In this document: positions 53,717 through 62,512 of the stretch, in pieces
How the letters are laid out: the number at the start of each line of letters is the position of its first letter
How positions within the stretch are numbered: the first letter of the stretch is position 1
Origin: an uncultured Sphingomonas sp.
Lineage (GTDB): Bacteria; Pseudomonadota; Alphaproteobacteria; Sphingomonadales; Sphingomonadaceae
Assembly (NCBI RefSeq): GCF_913776855.1
Contig: NZ_CAJYQD010000032.1
Span: forward strand, 1 to 64,000
Reading direction: 5' to 3'
Length of the DNA stretch: 64,000 nt
The notes under the pieces: generated by a model
What the model saw: only the letters and a program-made list of their open reading frames with translations
What the model was told of the DNA's origin: nothing
Database searches by the model: none
Made by a program: the position numbers and the translations under genes

Positions 53717-54093
53717 TCGGGCAGGTCGTCCGGCAGGGTCCAGCGCGGCGGCCAGCCATCGAAATCGGTCGCCGCGCGGATCGTGTCGCCGGCCAGCGCG
53801 AAGAAGACATATTCCGGCGGATCGGGCCAGCCGGACCAGTCGCGGTCGCGCACGATCCAGCGTTCGTCATCGACCTCCGCCACCACGTATACATGGTCGC
53901 CGAACCGGCCGAGAATCGGGTGCCCTTCGATCGCGGCGATCTCTGCGGCGGTCGGCACACGCCACCGGACGTCGCGGCGGCGCGCCCGGCGGAAGTACCG
54001 CCGGAAGCGCAGGTCGTCGCGCAGGCTCTGCCCGAACCCATCGGGGTCGACCGATGGCGGCGAACGCCCGAACAGCCAGTCGAATATGCGCAA
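53671..54093 (-). CDS. Hypothetical protein, downstream of cfa
   Basis: The 140-residue frame begins at TTG 54093 (RIFDWLFGRSPPSV), 3 bases after the cfa stop, with GGGATAGGG just upstream, so it is probably read in the cfa transcript. The sequence is ordinary globular, basic then acidic, with VPTAAEIAAIEGHPILGRFGDHVYVVAEV in the middle. No family recognised. The start codon is unusual, and the end overlaps the DUF4019 gene on the other strand. Confidence 0.65.
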   Translation of the reverse strand: MRIFDWLFGRSPPSVDPDGFGQSLRDDLRFRRYFRRARRRDVRWRVPTAAEIAAIEGHPILGRFGDHVYVVAEVDDERWIVRDRDWSGWPDPPEYVFFALAGDTIRAATDFDGWPPRWTLPDDLPDYSIVTPTTFQSPPS

Positions 54094-54096
54094 GCC

Positions 54097-55320
54097 CTAT
54101 CCCCGCAACCGCCGCTCCTCCTCCAGCATATAATCCCGCGTCAGCGGCAGGGCGAGGCGGTTGCGGGTGAGCTGGACCTGGTAGTTGACCATGCCGCCAT
54201 GGCGGAACGCCGCCGCCGCGCCGGCCAGATAGAAGGTCCACATGCGGTAGAATTTCTCGTCGTACAGCTCGACGATGGCATCCTTCGCCGCGACGGTGCG
54301 GTCGTACCAGTGGTCGATGGTCAGCGCGTAATGGACGCGCAGTACCTCGATATCGGTCGCGATCAGCTTGGTTCCTTCGTAGCCGCGCACGATTTCGGAC
54401 AGCGCCGGGTTGTAGCCGCCGGGAAAGATGTATTTGGTGGTGAAGGTGTCGGTGACGCCGGGCACGCCCATCCGGCCGATGGTGTGCATCAGCATCACGC
54501 CATCATCGGTCAGCAGTTCGCGGCACTTGCGGAAGAAGGCGCCATATTGCGGCGGGCCGACATGTTCGAACATGCCGACCGACACGATCCGGTCGAACCG
54601 GCCGGTGACGTGGCGATAGTCGATCAGTTCGAACTTCACCTTGTCGGCAACGCCCGCTTCCTCGGCACGGCGGCGGGCGACCTTGATCTGCTCTTCGGAC
54701 AAGGTGACGCCCAGCACCTCCGCGCCGGTCTTGCGGTGCAGGTACAGCGCCATCCCACCCCAGCCGCAGCCGATGTCAAGAACCCGCATCCCCGGACGCA
54801 GCGCCAGCTTCGCGGCGATATGCGCCTTCTTGTCAGCCTGCGCCTGTTCGAGGCTGTTGGCGGGATCGGTGAAATAGGCGCAGCTATATTGCCGGTCGAT
54901 GTCGAGGAAGAGCGCGTAGAGCCGGTCGGACAAATCGTAGTGATGCGCCACGTTACGCTTCGACCGGCGGGCCATGTTGACCCGGTCGATCCGGTGGCGG
55001 ACCGCATCGAACAACCGGATCGGCAGCGACGGCGCCAGCGAGTTGCCCCGGCCCCAGGGGGTATTGCCGGTCAGCAGCTCGACCAGATCGCGAATGTCGC
55101 CGCGATCGATGACGAGCTGCCCGTCCATGAACGCCTCCGCCGCGCCCAGTGCGGGATGGCGGACGATGCGGCCAGCGACGCCGGGATGGGTGAAGCGGAT
55201 CGCGACGTCGGGAAAGGCCGGGTCGGCGGTGCCGAAGGTGACGGTGCGGCCATCGGCATGGGTTAGGGAGAGCGTACCGCGACGGACGGTACGGGCGAGG
55301 AACGTATCGATCAGTGCCAT
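54097..55320 (-). CDS. cfa: Cyclopropane-fatty-acyl-phospholipid synthase family protein
   Basis: The 407-residue enzyme shows the CFA pattern: NVAHHYDLSDRLYALFLD, YSCAYFTDP, SAM motif MRVLDIGCGWGGMALYL, and later SVGMFEHVG and YIFPGGYNP. It would methylenate unsaturated acyl chains of membrane lipids using SAM. The longer frame from 57375 is a shadow; ATG 55320 (MALIDTFLARTV) fits. A short unknown gene follows on the same strand. Confidence 0.92.
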   Translation of the reverse strand: MALIDTFLARTVRRGTLSLTHADGRTVTFGTADPAFPDVAIRFTHPGVAGRIVRHPALGAAEAFMDGQLVIDRGDIRDLVELLTGNTPWGRGNSLAPSLPIRLFDAVRHRIDRVNMARRSKRNVAHHYDLSDRLYALFLDIDRQYSCAYFTDPANSLEQAQADKKAHIAAKLALRPGMRVLDIGCGWGGMALYLHRKTGAEVLGVTLSEEQIKVARRRAEEAGVADKVKFELIDYRHVTGRFDRIVSVGMFEHVGPPQYGAFFRKCRELLTDDGVMLMHTIGRMGVPGVTDTFTTKYIFPGGYNPALSEIVRGYEGTKLIATDIEVLRVHYALTIDHWYDRTVAAKDAIVELYDEKFYRMWTFYLAGAAAAFRHGGMVNYQVQLTRNRLALPLTRDYMLEEERRLRG

Positions 55321-55428
55321 GTCGCGATGCAATATGCACGGATTGTGGCAAGTGATGGGCGATACGGCAAATCCTCCCCGTGCCGGGGAGGATAGGCACG
55401 CCTCCGCGCTTCCGCTACACCCCGCCCC

Positions 55429-56661
55429 ATGCTCTCCCGCCTGCGCGATCGCCCGTGGACCACCGCCCTGTTGATCGCGTGTTTCGCGCAGTTGCTGTTT
55501 ATGTGGGGCCTCGGGCGGCCGGGGAAGCTGTCGTTCGACGAGGTGCATTACGTGCCCGCCGCGCGGACGCTGCTGGCGCTCGCCTATCCCGCCAATACCG
55601 AACATCCGCTGGTGGCAAAGATGTGCATCGCGGCGGGCATCGCGGTGTTCGGCGACGATCCATGGGGTTGGCGCATCTTCGGCACGCTGGCCGGGACCGC
55701 GACGGTGCTGGGCGTGTTCGCGTGCCTGCAGCTGCTGTTCCGGCGGGTGCAGGTGGCGGTGTTCGGCGCAGCGCTGACCATGCTGAACCAGACGCTGCTG
55801 ATCGAGGCACGCACCGCGATGCTGGAGGTGTATCTCGGCGCGTTCACCACCCTCGCCATCGCTGCCTTGCTGTGGTCGATGCGGGGGCGACCGACGGTCA
55901 GGCTGGCGCTGTCGGCGGCGTTGTTCGGGCTGGCGGTCGGGGTGAAATGGGCGGCGGTGCCCTATGTCGCGGGTGCGGGGCTGTTGCTGGTATGGGGCAA
56001 GAGCGACGGGCGGGATTATTGGCCGGGGCTGCCGCTGTTTCCGGCGCTGGCGCTGTTCGGCGCGATCAGCATCGGCACCTATTTCGCGACCTTTGCCCCC
56101 GCCTTCTTCTATGCGCAGGATCCGCTGACGCTGACGCGGGTGATCCCGTTCCAGGTCGAGATGTACCAGCGGCAGACGCAAATTCTGGCCCCCCATCCCT
56201 ATCAGTCGAGCTGGTGGAGCTGGCCGCTGCTGATCCGGCCGATCTGGTATTTCTACGAACCCGACAATGGCGTGCAGCGCGGCGTGCTGCTGCTCGGCAA
56301 TCCGGCGATCATGTGGGGCGGGCTGGCCGCGGTGGCCGCGTGCCTGTGGGCCGGGTGGCGGCGGCGGTCGCGGGCATTGCTGGGGGTCGGGCTGCTCTGG
56401 GTCGGGTCGCTGGCGGTGTGGGCCGTGATCCCGAAATCGCTCGGCTTCTATTACTATTACCATCTGTCGAGCATCTGGTTGTGCCTCGCGCTGGCGGCGG
56501 CATTCCATGGCTGTGCCAAGGGGCGGTTCGCGCGGGCGAACGAATGGTTCGCGCTGCCGGTGCTGATGCTGTTCGTCTATTTCTACCCGATCATCTCCGC
56601 CGCGCCGCTCGACGGGCCGCAGGCATTCAACCGGTGGATGTGGTTCGACAGCTGGCGCTAG
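55429..56661 (+). CDS. Dolichyl-phosphate-mannose-protein mannosyltransferase-like (PMT) membrane enzyme
   Basis: The 410-residue polytopic membrane protein has the PMT-type first-loop acidic motif LSFDEVHYVPAARTLLA (Asp-Glu) and NTEHPLVAKM. Repeated hydrophobic helices and a C-terminal EM-like block (ILAPHPYQSSWWSWPLLIRPIWYFY) follow. PMT-family enzymes use a lipid-linked sugar to glycosylate proteins or other acceptors at the periplasmic face. The convergent neighbour encodes a polyprenyl-phosphate sugar synthase-like GT2 with a GtrA domain, likely supplying its donor. Stops overlap at CTAG. Confidence 0.88.
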   Translation: MLSRLRDRPWTTALLIACFAQLLFMWGLGRPGKLSFDEVHYVPAARTLLALAYPANTEHPLVAKMCIAAGIAVFGDDPWGWRIFGTLAGTATVLGVFACLQLLFRRVQVAVFGAALTMLNQTLLIEARTAMLEVYLGAFTTLAIAALLWSMRGRPTVRLALSAALFGLAVGVKWAAVPYVAGAGLLLVWGKSDGRDYWPGLPLFPALALFGAISIGTYFATFAPAFFYAQDPLTLTRVIPFQVEMYQRQTQILAPHPYQSSWWSWPLLIRPIWYFYEPDNGVQRGVLLLGNPAIMWGGLAAVAACLWAGWRRRSRALLGVGLLWVGSLAVWAVIPKSLGFYYYYHLSSIWLCLALAAAFHGCAKGRFARANEWFALPVLMLFVYFYPIISAAPLDGPQAFNRWMWFDSWR

Positions 56662-57770
56662 GCCGATCGCTTCCGCCCGTACCGCCCCCACGTAAAGCGC
56701 GACGACAGCGCGAAATTCCACACCGCACCGACCGCGATTCCAGCCAGCGCCGGCAACGCCCATGCGTGCCCGCGCACATCGTACAGGAACGCCGCGACGC
56801 CGACATTGGCGACCGCGCCGACCGAACACACCGCGCAGAACGATACCCACCCATTGGCCAGCGCCCGTGCGCCCCGCAGCCGCCGGTCGCGATAGGTCAG
56901 CAGGTTGTTGAGGAAGAAGTTGAAGGTCATCGCGACCATCGTCGCCACGATCGTCGCGCCGATGAACCCGGCCTGCCCCTCCAGCAGCAGCGCCAGTGCC
57001 GCCAGATGCACGATCGCGCCCGCCGCACCGATCGCGGAGAACATGACGAAGCGCACCGGCACCACCCGCCCGAACATCCGGTCGTACAGCGCGATCAGAT
57101 ATTCGAGGGCGACGACATGGTCGAGCTTGCTTTCCCCCACCGCTCGCGTGCGGAACACATAGGGTAGCTCGGCGAACGTCAGTGGCTGCGGCGCGGCGGT
57201 CAGGATGTCGAGCAGGATCTTGAACCCGATCCCCGACAGGCGCGGCACGACGCGGCGCACAACCTCTCCCCGGATCATGAAGAAGCCGCTCATCGGGTCG
57301 GACAGGTCGGCCTTCAGCACGCGGCGCGACAGGCGGGTGGCAAGCGCCGACTTGGCCACGCGGTCGGCATCCCATGCCCCGGTCCCGCCGCCCGCCACGA
57401 AGCGCGATCCGATCACCAGGTCGAGCGCCGGATCGGCGATCAGCGCCGCCGCCATGCGCGGCAACAGCGTCTCGTCATGCTGCAGGTCGCCGTCGATCAC
57501 CGCGACCAGCGGCGCGGCGGTGGCGCACATCCCCTCGATACAGGCGGTCGACAGGCCGCGCCGGCCGATGCGCTGGATCACGCGGACGCGCGGATCGTCG
57601 CGGGCGATGGCGCGGGCAACGTCGGCGGTGCCGTCGGGACTGTCGTCGTCGATGAAAATCGCTTCCCACGCGATACCCGTGAGCGCAGCGTCGAGCGCGG
57701 CGACGAGCAGGGGAACGTTGCCGCGTTCGTTGAAGACGGGAACGACGATGGCGAGGGCGAGCGGGGTCAT
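56658..57770 (-). CDS. DPM1-like GT2 glycosyltransferase fused to a GtrA membrane domain
   Basis: The 370-residue protein has an N-terminal GT-A domain (about 1-230, LAIVVPVFNERGNVPLL, FIDDDSPDGT and VAVIDGDLQHDE) like dolichyl/polyprenyl-phosphate mannose or glucose synthases. A GtrA-type four-helix membrane domain (about 240-365) follows. It should make a polyprenyl-phosphate hexose and possibly flip it. Convergent with the PMT-like gene and probably functionally paired with it. Confidence 0.9.
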   Translation of the reverse strand: MTPLALAIVVPVFNERGNVPLLVAALDAALTGIAWEAIFIDDDSPDGTADVARAIARDDPRVRVIQRIGRRGLSTACIEGMCATAAPLVAVIDGDLQHDETLLPRMAAALIADPALDLVIGSRFVAGGGTGAWDADRVAKSALATRLSRRVLKADLSDPMSGFFMIRGEVVRRVVPRLSGIGFKILLDILTAAPQPLTFAELPYVFRTRAVGESKLDHVVALEYLIALYDRMFGRVVPVRFVMFSAIGAAGAIVHLAALALLLEGQAGFIGATIVATMVAMTFNFFLNNLLTYRDRRLRGARALANGWVSFCAVCSVGAVANVGVAAFLYDVRGHAWALPALAGIAVGAVWNFALSSRFTWGRYGRKRSA

Positions 57771-57782
57771 ATCCGCGCTATC

Positions 57783-57864
57783 GTACCCCCGCGCACGCGG
57801 GGGTCCAGAACCACAGGCGATGTCTTTGGTGGCCCTGGCCCCACGCCTGGGCAGGGGTACGGTA
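57783..57864. repeat. REPIN-like inverted repeat pair (first family, CGTACCCC type)
   Basis: The left palindrome (57783-57809, CGTACCCCCGCG...GTCCAG) and an imperfect right copy ending GGGGTACG near 57864 are inverted. They match the outer sequences of the pair at 49054-49145. Located between GT2 and leuB, both on the minus strand. Confidence 0.7.
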
Positions 57865-57875
57865 GCGCGAGGGGA

Positions 57876-58931
57876 TCACAGTGCCGCCAGCACCGCGTCC
57901 GTCATGTCCTGCGTCGTCGCGGTCCCGCCCAGATCGGGCGTACGGTGCCCGGCGACCAAAGCGGCGGTGACCGCCGCCTCGATCCGGTCCGCCGGCGCGG
58001 TCAGCCCCAGCGAATGGCGCAGCATCATCGCCGCCGACAGGATCGTCGCCAGCGGGTTCGCTTTGCCTTGGCCCGCAATGTCCGGCGCGGAGCCGTGGAT
58101 CGGTTCGTACAGGCCCTTCTTGTCCTGATTGATCGCGGCGGAGGGCAGCATCCCGATCGACCCGGCGCACATGCTCGCCTGATCCGACAGGATGTCGCCG
58201 AACAGGTTGCCGGTGACGATCACGTCGAACTGGCCCGGATTGCGCACCAGCTGCATCGCGGCATTGTCGACATACATGTGGGTCAGCTGGACGTCGGGAT
58301 AATCCTTCGACACCTCGATCACGACATCGCGCCACAGCTGCGAGGTTTCGAGGACGTTGGCCTTGTCGACCGAACACAGCCGGCGGTTGCGGGTCCGCGC
58401 GGTGTCGAACGCGACGCGGGCGATGCGGGCGACCTCCGCCTCGTCATAGCGCATCAGGTCATGGCCCTCGCGCAGGCCGTCCGCCGTCGTCCCCCGGCCC
58501 TTTTCCCCGAAATACACGTCGCCAGTCAGCTCGCGCACGATCACCATGTCGATCGCGGCGGCAACTTCGGGGCGGAGCGCGGAGGCGTCTTCCAGCCCGG
58601 CGAACAGCTTTGCCGGGCGCAGATTGGCGAACAGGCCCAGTTCCTTGCGCAGGCCGAGGATCGCCTGTTCGGGGCGGTGTTCGCGCGCGACATTGTCGAA
58701 CGCCGGATCGCCGACCGCACCGAACAGGACGGCATCGGCGCGCTTCGCCAGATCGAGCGTCTCTGGCGGCAGCGGGTGGCCGTGCGCACGATAGGCCGCG
58801 CCACCGACCGGTGCTTCCGCGAACGTCAGGTCGAGATTCAGTGTATCCAGTACCTGGCGCGCCGCCGCCACTACTTCCGGTCCGATCCCGTCGCCGGGCA
58901 GTATCGCGATCAAAGCCATCATATCATCCAT
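57876..58931 (-). CDS. leuB: 3-isopropylmalate dehydrogenase
   Basis: This 351-residue (or 347 from ATG 58919) enzyme of leucine synthesis oxidatively decarboxylates 3-isopropylmalate with NAD. Signatures are [64 protein letters not shown] and [17 protein letters not shown]. Several in-frame ATGs (58931, 58922 and 58919) make the exact start uncertain. leuA/C/D are not in the window. recO follows upstream on the same strand. Confidence 0.96.
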   Translation of the reverse strand: MDDMMALIAILPGDGIGPEVVAAARQVLDTLNLDLTFAEAPVGGAAYRAHGHPLPPETLDLAKRADAVLFGAVGDPAFDNVAREHRPEQAILGLRKELGLFANLRPAKLFAGLEDASALRPEVAAAIDMVIVRELTGDVYFGEKGRGTTADGLREGHDLMRYDEAEVARIARVAFDTARTRNRRLCSVDKANVLETSQLWRDVVIEVSKDYPDVQLTHMYVDNAAMQLVRNPGQFDVIVTGNLFGDILSDQASMCAGSIGMLPSAAINQDKKGLYEPIHGSAPDIAGQGKANPLATILSAAMMLRHSLGLTAPADRIEAAVTAALVAGHRTPDLGGTATTQDMTDAVLAAL

Positions 58932-58981
58932 GGTTCACGCACGAAGATTGCGTGGGGCAGCCTCTGCCCACTCCGCGCCGC

Positions 58982-59713
58982 TCACGCAACCGTCCTTTTC
59001 AATCGCTCGACCAGCCGGGTGCGTGCCGCCAGCACGTCCTGCCCCTTCAGCCCCAGCAGGTCGCGCGACAGGAAATGGCCCGACAGGGCGAGGCCGTCGA
59101 ACGCCGCCGCCCAGTCGGCCCGGCCCCCTTCGATCAGGAAGGCGGGCAGCGGCAGCAGGCGGTGTTCGAGGCCGGTCGCCGCCGCGCGCGACACCGCGCC
59201 GCCGCTCTTGGGACTGACATGGGTCAGGTCGTCGGTGACGCCGGTCGCGACGCATTCGTCGAGCGAGAGGCCGAAGCCTAGTTCGGACAGGATCAGCAAT
59301 TCGGTCCGCACCAGCGCCCCCACCCAGTCGCTGGCTCCCGGCGCGACGGCGATCGCGGCAAACAGCCCGTCCAGCGCGGCATGGATGCGGGGATAGGGCA
59401 GCGCCTCGGGCAGGGCATAGGCGGTGAGCGCACACATCCAGTCGATCGCGGCGGCGGCCAGCGGTTCGGCGAACAACGGCGCGCGGCTCTCGATCAGCTC
59501 GACGGTCAGCGCGGGCAGCTGCGTATCGGTCCGCGCGCGCCAGTCGCCGCGGATGAGGTTGCCCGGTTGCAGCACCGGCCGGATCGCCCGGCTCCGCCCG
59601 CCGCGGACATAGCCGAGCTGGACGCCGGCGTGTTCGGTCAGCGCCCGCACCACAGCGCCGTGCTCGCCGTGCGCGCGCACGGACAGGAGGATCGCGGTGG
59701 CGTTCAGGTGCAT
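58982..59713 (-). CDS. recO: DNA repair protein RecO
   Basis: The 243-residue protein has the RecO N-terminal OB fold (1-75, TAILLSVRAHGEHGAVVRALTEHAG ... GYVRGG). The helical C-terminal domain includes ELLILSELGFGLSLDECVATG; the alphaproteobacterial form lacks the four-cysteine zinc site. RecO loads RecA with RecR during recombinational repair. ATG 59713 fits the family. Confidence 0.92.
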   Translation of the reverse strand: MHLNATAILLSVRAHGEHGAVVRALTEHAGVQLGYVRGGRSRAIRPVLQPGNLIRGDWRARTDTQLPALTVELIESRAPLFAEPLAAAAIDWMCALTAYALPEALPYPRIHAALDGLFAAIAVAPGASDWVGALVRTELLILSELGFGLSLDECVATGVTDDLTHVSPKSGGAVSRAAATGLEHRLLPLPAFLIEGGRADWAAAFDGLALSGHFLSRDLLGLKGQDVLAARTRLVERLKRTVA

Positions 59714-59994
59714 GGGGTGGGTTTAGCAGGGTTTGGCCGGGAATGGGCGCGCAAACCACCGGTTCGCTACGGTCGCCGGGATGCAGTCGCCTTCCCTGAC
59801 CGTCGACCATCGAGCCGGTCCCTTGCGCCAGTTGACCAAGTGCCGCTGTGGCTGACCGCTCGTGGTCGAGGACGAAAAAACCGAAAGCCCTCAACGGTAC
59901 CGATCGCAACGTCCGGTACGCTGCCGGTTGGCTTGCAGTAGAACACGGCCACAAATCGGATGGCCATTTCACCTCCGGGGAGGGTACGACAACG

Positions 59995-60906
59995 CTATCC
60001 CCGCCGCACTCGCGCCACCAGCGGGCCGACCACCGGCCAGTCGCGCGCCCGCTTCACCCGCGCCACGGCGCCGTCGAACGCCGCCAGCGCCTTTACCGTC
60101 GCGCGGTTGCCTGGCGTCGCGCGCAGCAGGAGCAGGTCGACGCACGCCGTCCCCCCGGTCGCGAACTGGCGTTTGTGCTGGCCCTCGCCCTCGGTAAAGT
60201 CGAAGCGCTCGGCCGCCGGTTCCGCGAACAGGGTACGGAATGCTTCCATGTGCAGCACGCTGCCCGGCGACCAGTCGCTCCATGCCGGGTCATGGCCGAC
60301 ATAGTCGTAGCGGACGTCACCCGCCGTCATCGGGCAGTAGAGATAGGCGATCGGTGAATCGCCGACGAACAGCAGCCAGCCGAACGCCTCGCTCCGCGTC
60401 CCCTTCCCCTGCATCGCGGCGCGGAAGGCAATGTCGCCCGGCAGACCGGCACCCAGCAGCTTTTCCTGATAGGTCCGCTCCGCCACGCGGCGGGCGATGC
60501 CGTGGAACTCGGCCAGCTCCTGCGCGGTGCGATAGGTGCGGACGTCGAGGATGCCTTCGTTCGCCTCGGCCAGCTTCTTCGCCTTGCGCTTCAGGCCGGA
60601 GCGGGCGTTGCCCGACAGGCCGGCGAACCACGCGTCAAAGCCGATGGTCAGGTCGGTGTGGTAGCGGGTGTAGCGTTGGCGGACGAAGGTAAAGCCGCTG
60701 GCGGGGCGCACCGCGTCCAGCAACGGTTCGGGCAGCGAGGTGACCGACCAGCCATCGGCACCGGGCGGCAGCGGCGGCAGGACCGGTGCCGCCCCCGACA
60801 GCACGTCGCGCAGTTCGAGCGGCACGCGCACCAGCCGGCGGCGGATCGCGAACAGCGTTCGCGCGCCGATCTGGAACTTGATCGGCCAGGGGACGGCAAT
60901 GCTCAT
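59995..60906 (-). CDS. GNAT-family acetyltransferase, BioF2/FemAB-like
   Basis: The 303-residue protein matches the 'acetyltransferase 6' (BioF2-like) GNAT family: WFAGLSGNARSGLKRKAKKLAEANEG, FHGIARRVAERTYQEKLLG, LFVGDSPIAYLYCPM and YDYVGHDPAWSDWSPGSVLHME. The start overlaps the upstream deacetylase stop (ATGA). Such pairs occur in polysaccharide or lipid-modification clusters; here the substrate is unknown. No membrane segment seen. Confidence 0.85.
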   Translation of the reverse strand: MSIAVPWPIKFQIGARTLFAIRRRLVRVPLELRDVLSGAAPVLPPLPPGADGWSVTSLPEPLLDAVRPASGFTFVRQRYTRYHTDLTIGFDAWFAGLSGNARSGLKRKAKKLAEANEGILDVRTYRTAQELAEFHGIARRVAERTYQEKLLGAGLPGDIAFRAAMQGKGTRSEAFGWLLFVGDSPIAYLYCPMTAGDVRYDYVGHDPAWSDWSPGSVLHMEAFRTLFAEPAAERFDFTEGEGQHKRQFATGGTACVDLLLLRATPGNRATVKALAAFDGAVARVKRARDWPVVGPLVARVRRG

Positions 60907-61859
60907 GCCGCGCGCTCCTCGACCCAGTTGGACCAGAGCTGTTCGACCTGTCGCCATCTCGTCCGCAAAGCGCTGGCAGGCAGCGGACGGTCGTCCTGCC
61001 CCAGCCGCAAGGCGGGACGGTCGCGGAAATGGGTGGTGGGTAGTGCCCCGGCGCGATCGGCCAGCGTGCGGCACAGCGCCTCGAACCGGCGGACATGGAC
61101 GCCGTTGGCGCGCGTGCCGCTCCGGTTGGCGAGTTCGAAGCCGTGGCTGACGATGGTGACCGCCGCATGGCCCTGCGCGGCGGCATGGGTCAGCGCGGCG
61201 CGCATCTCGGCCGCCGACAGCGCGCAGATCTGGAAATGCCGCCGCCCGCCGCCGGGCATGGCGATGGTGGTGACCGGCAGCTCGATCAGGCCGCGATGCG
61301 CGACCGGCGCGATCAGGTCGGGCGACAGCGACAGCGCGCTGGGCCAGGGATGGTGCGCGCCGTTATGGCTGCTGTCATAGGCGAAGCCCAAGGCGGCCAG
61401 AGCGTCGATCGTGGTGTCGTTGGCGCTGTAGCTGCCCGCGCGGAACGCGACCGGATCGGGCGCGCCCGCGTCCCGCAACAGGTCGCGTGCCTCGCCTAGC
61501 AAATCCTGCTGTTCCTGCCGCGACAGGTCGACCAGTTCGAAGCTGCCATGCGCCCGTCCCCGGTCGCCGACCGCCGCACCGACCCAATTGGGGTGGAGGT
61601 GGAGTTGCACCTCCTGCCCCGCCGCCAGAACCGCCTCGACGGTCGGGGCGATCGCCGCCATGCCATAGAGGCGCGCGGGAAGCGGATCGACGAAGAAGCA
61701 GGCCTTCAGCCCATGCGCGCGCAACTGCTCCAGCTGCCACGTGACGCCGACCCCGGCGGGTTCGAGCGAGCGGGCGACGACGGTCGATGCCGGCAGATCG
61801 GCGGCATGGTGCCGCCACATCAATTCGGTGTCGATCGTCAGGAATACCGGCGTGGCCAT
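60903..61859 (-). CDS. Polysaccharide-deacetylase-family protein
   Basis: The 318-residue protein has NodB-homology motifs TIDTELMWR (metal-binding Asp), QLHLHPNWVGAA and FRAGSYSANDTT. Late VSHGFEL completes a likely active site. It removes acetyl groups from a carbohydrate or is a related hydrolase. ATG 61859 is preferred over 61865 because AGGA then has normal spacing. Coupled to the GNAT gene by a 4-base overlap, suggesting two steps of one modification pathway. Confidence 0.85.
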   Translation of the reverse strand: MATPVFLTIDTELMWRHHAADLPASTVVARSLEPAGVGVTWQLEQLRAHGLKACFFVDPLPARLYGMAAIAPTVEAVLAAGQEVQLHLHPNWVGAAVGDRGRAHGSFELVDLSRQEQQDLLGEARDLLRDAGAPDPVAFRAGSYSANDTTIDALAALGFAYDSSHNGAHHPWPSALSLSPDLIAPVAHRGLIELPVTTIAMPGGGRRHFQICALSAAEMRAALTHAAAQGHAAVTIVSHGFELANRSGTRANGVHVRRFEALCRTLADRAGALPTTHFRDRPALRLGQDDRPLPASALRTRWRQVEQLWSNWVEERAA

Positions 61860-62094
61860 GGACATGTCCTGCACGGGGTGGCGTAAACATCCCCTAAAGC
61901 AGCGGAGACGACGTCGGATATTTTGTACGTCAGGTACCATCGCCCCGTTAACTATCCTAGGGCAGATGCGCCGCGTATTGTTACCCTACCGTACCGAAAA
62001 TCACGCCGAATCTGGCGGAAATCCGCGCTCGACAAGCGGAACAGGAGCAGCGAACACGTCGTTGGGCGGCGAAACAATCTTACCGGAGGGCTGG

Positions 62095-62265
62095 ATGATC
62101 GACGAAACCGACCGTACCGACGCCATCTTCCTCGTCGCCCGTCACGGCCGGGCGGCGTCCGATGTCGCCGGGTCGCACAGCGTTCGCGCGGGCGACCGGG
62201 GGGACGCCGGCGAAGCCCGGCGGTGGAAGGCGATCCGCAGCTTCATCCAGCGCAGCATCCGGTAG
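62095..62265 (+). CDS. Tiny hypothetical protein with strong ribosome-binding site
   Basis: The 56-residue product starts MIDETDRTDAIFLVARHGRAA and ends in a basic helix (RRWKAIRSFIQRSIR). CCGGAGGG at about 62083-62090 lies at ideal spacing, which is the main evidence for a real gene. There is no signal or family. It is divergent from the deacetylase and convergent with the CcdA-like frame. Confidence 0.6.
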   Translation: MIDETDRTDAIFLVARHGRAASDVAGSHSVRAGDRGDAGEARRWKAIRSFIQRSIR

Positions 62266-62314
62266 GACCGGGGCGGCACGGCCTTTGGCCGAGAAACGCG
62301 GGCCGCCCGCGACA

Positions 62315-62512
62315 TCACTCCGGCGTGCCCGCCCAGTCGTTCCACTCCGCGATCGCCGCCGCCGTTTCCGCGCGCAATCCGGCCAGCGCCGCCTCCTCGA
62401 TCGCACGCAGCAGCGCGGCATGGCAGGTGGCGGCGATATCGATCCCCATGCCCTGCGCCCGTGCCACCAGCGCGGGGTCGAGCGCGACACTATCGGGCGT
62501 GGAAGAAGTCAT
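62315..62512 (-). CDS. CcdA-like antitoxin-type small protein, orphan
   Basis: The 65-residue product MTSSTPDSVALDPALVARAQ shows a pattern like CcdA antitoxins: an N-terminal DNA-binding half (DPALVARAQGMGIDIAATCHAALLRAIEEA) and a C-terminal AxxAAAIAEWNDWAG segment. The usual tail is short, and no CcdB-like toxin follows. The start lies inside the 3' end of uvrC (overlap about 23 bases). Assignment is by pattern only. Confidence 0.5.
   Translation of the reverse strand: MTSSTPDSVALDPALVARAQGMGIDIAATCHAALLRAIEEAALAGLRAETAAAIAEWNDWAGTPE

Noticed and set aside
59714..59994. Short frames between recO and the GNAT gene (for example 59767-59967)
   Set aside because: Weak starts, no family, composition not clearly coding. 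I see no gene in this gap.
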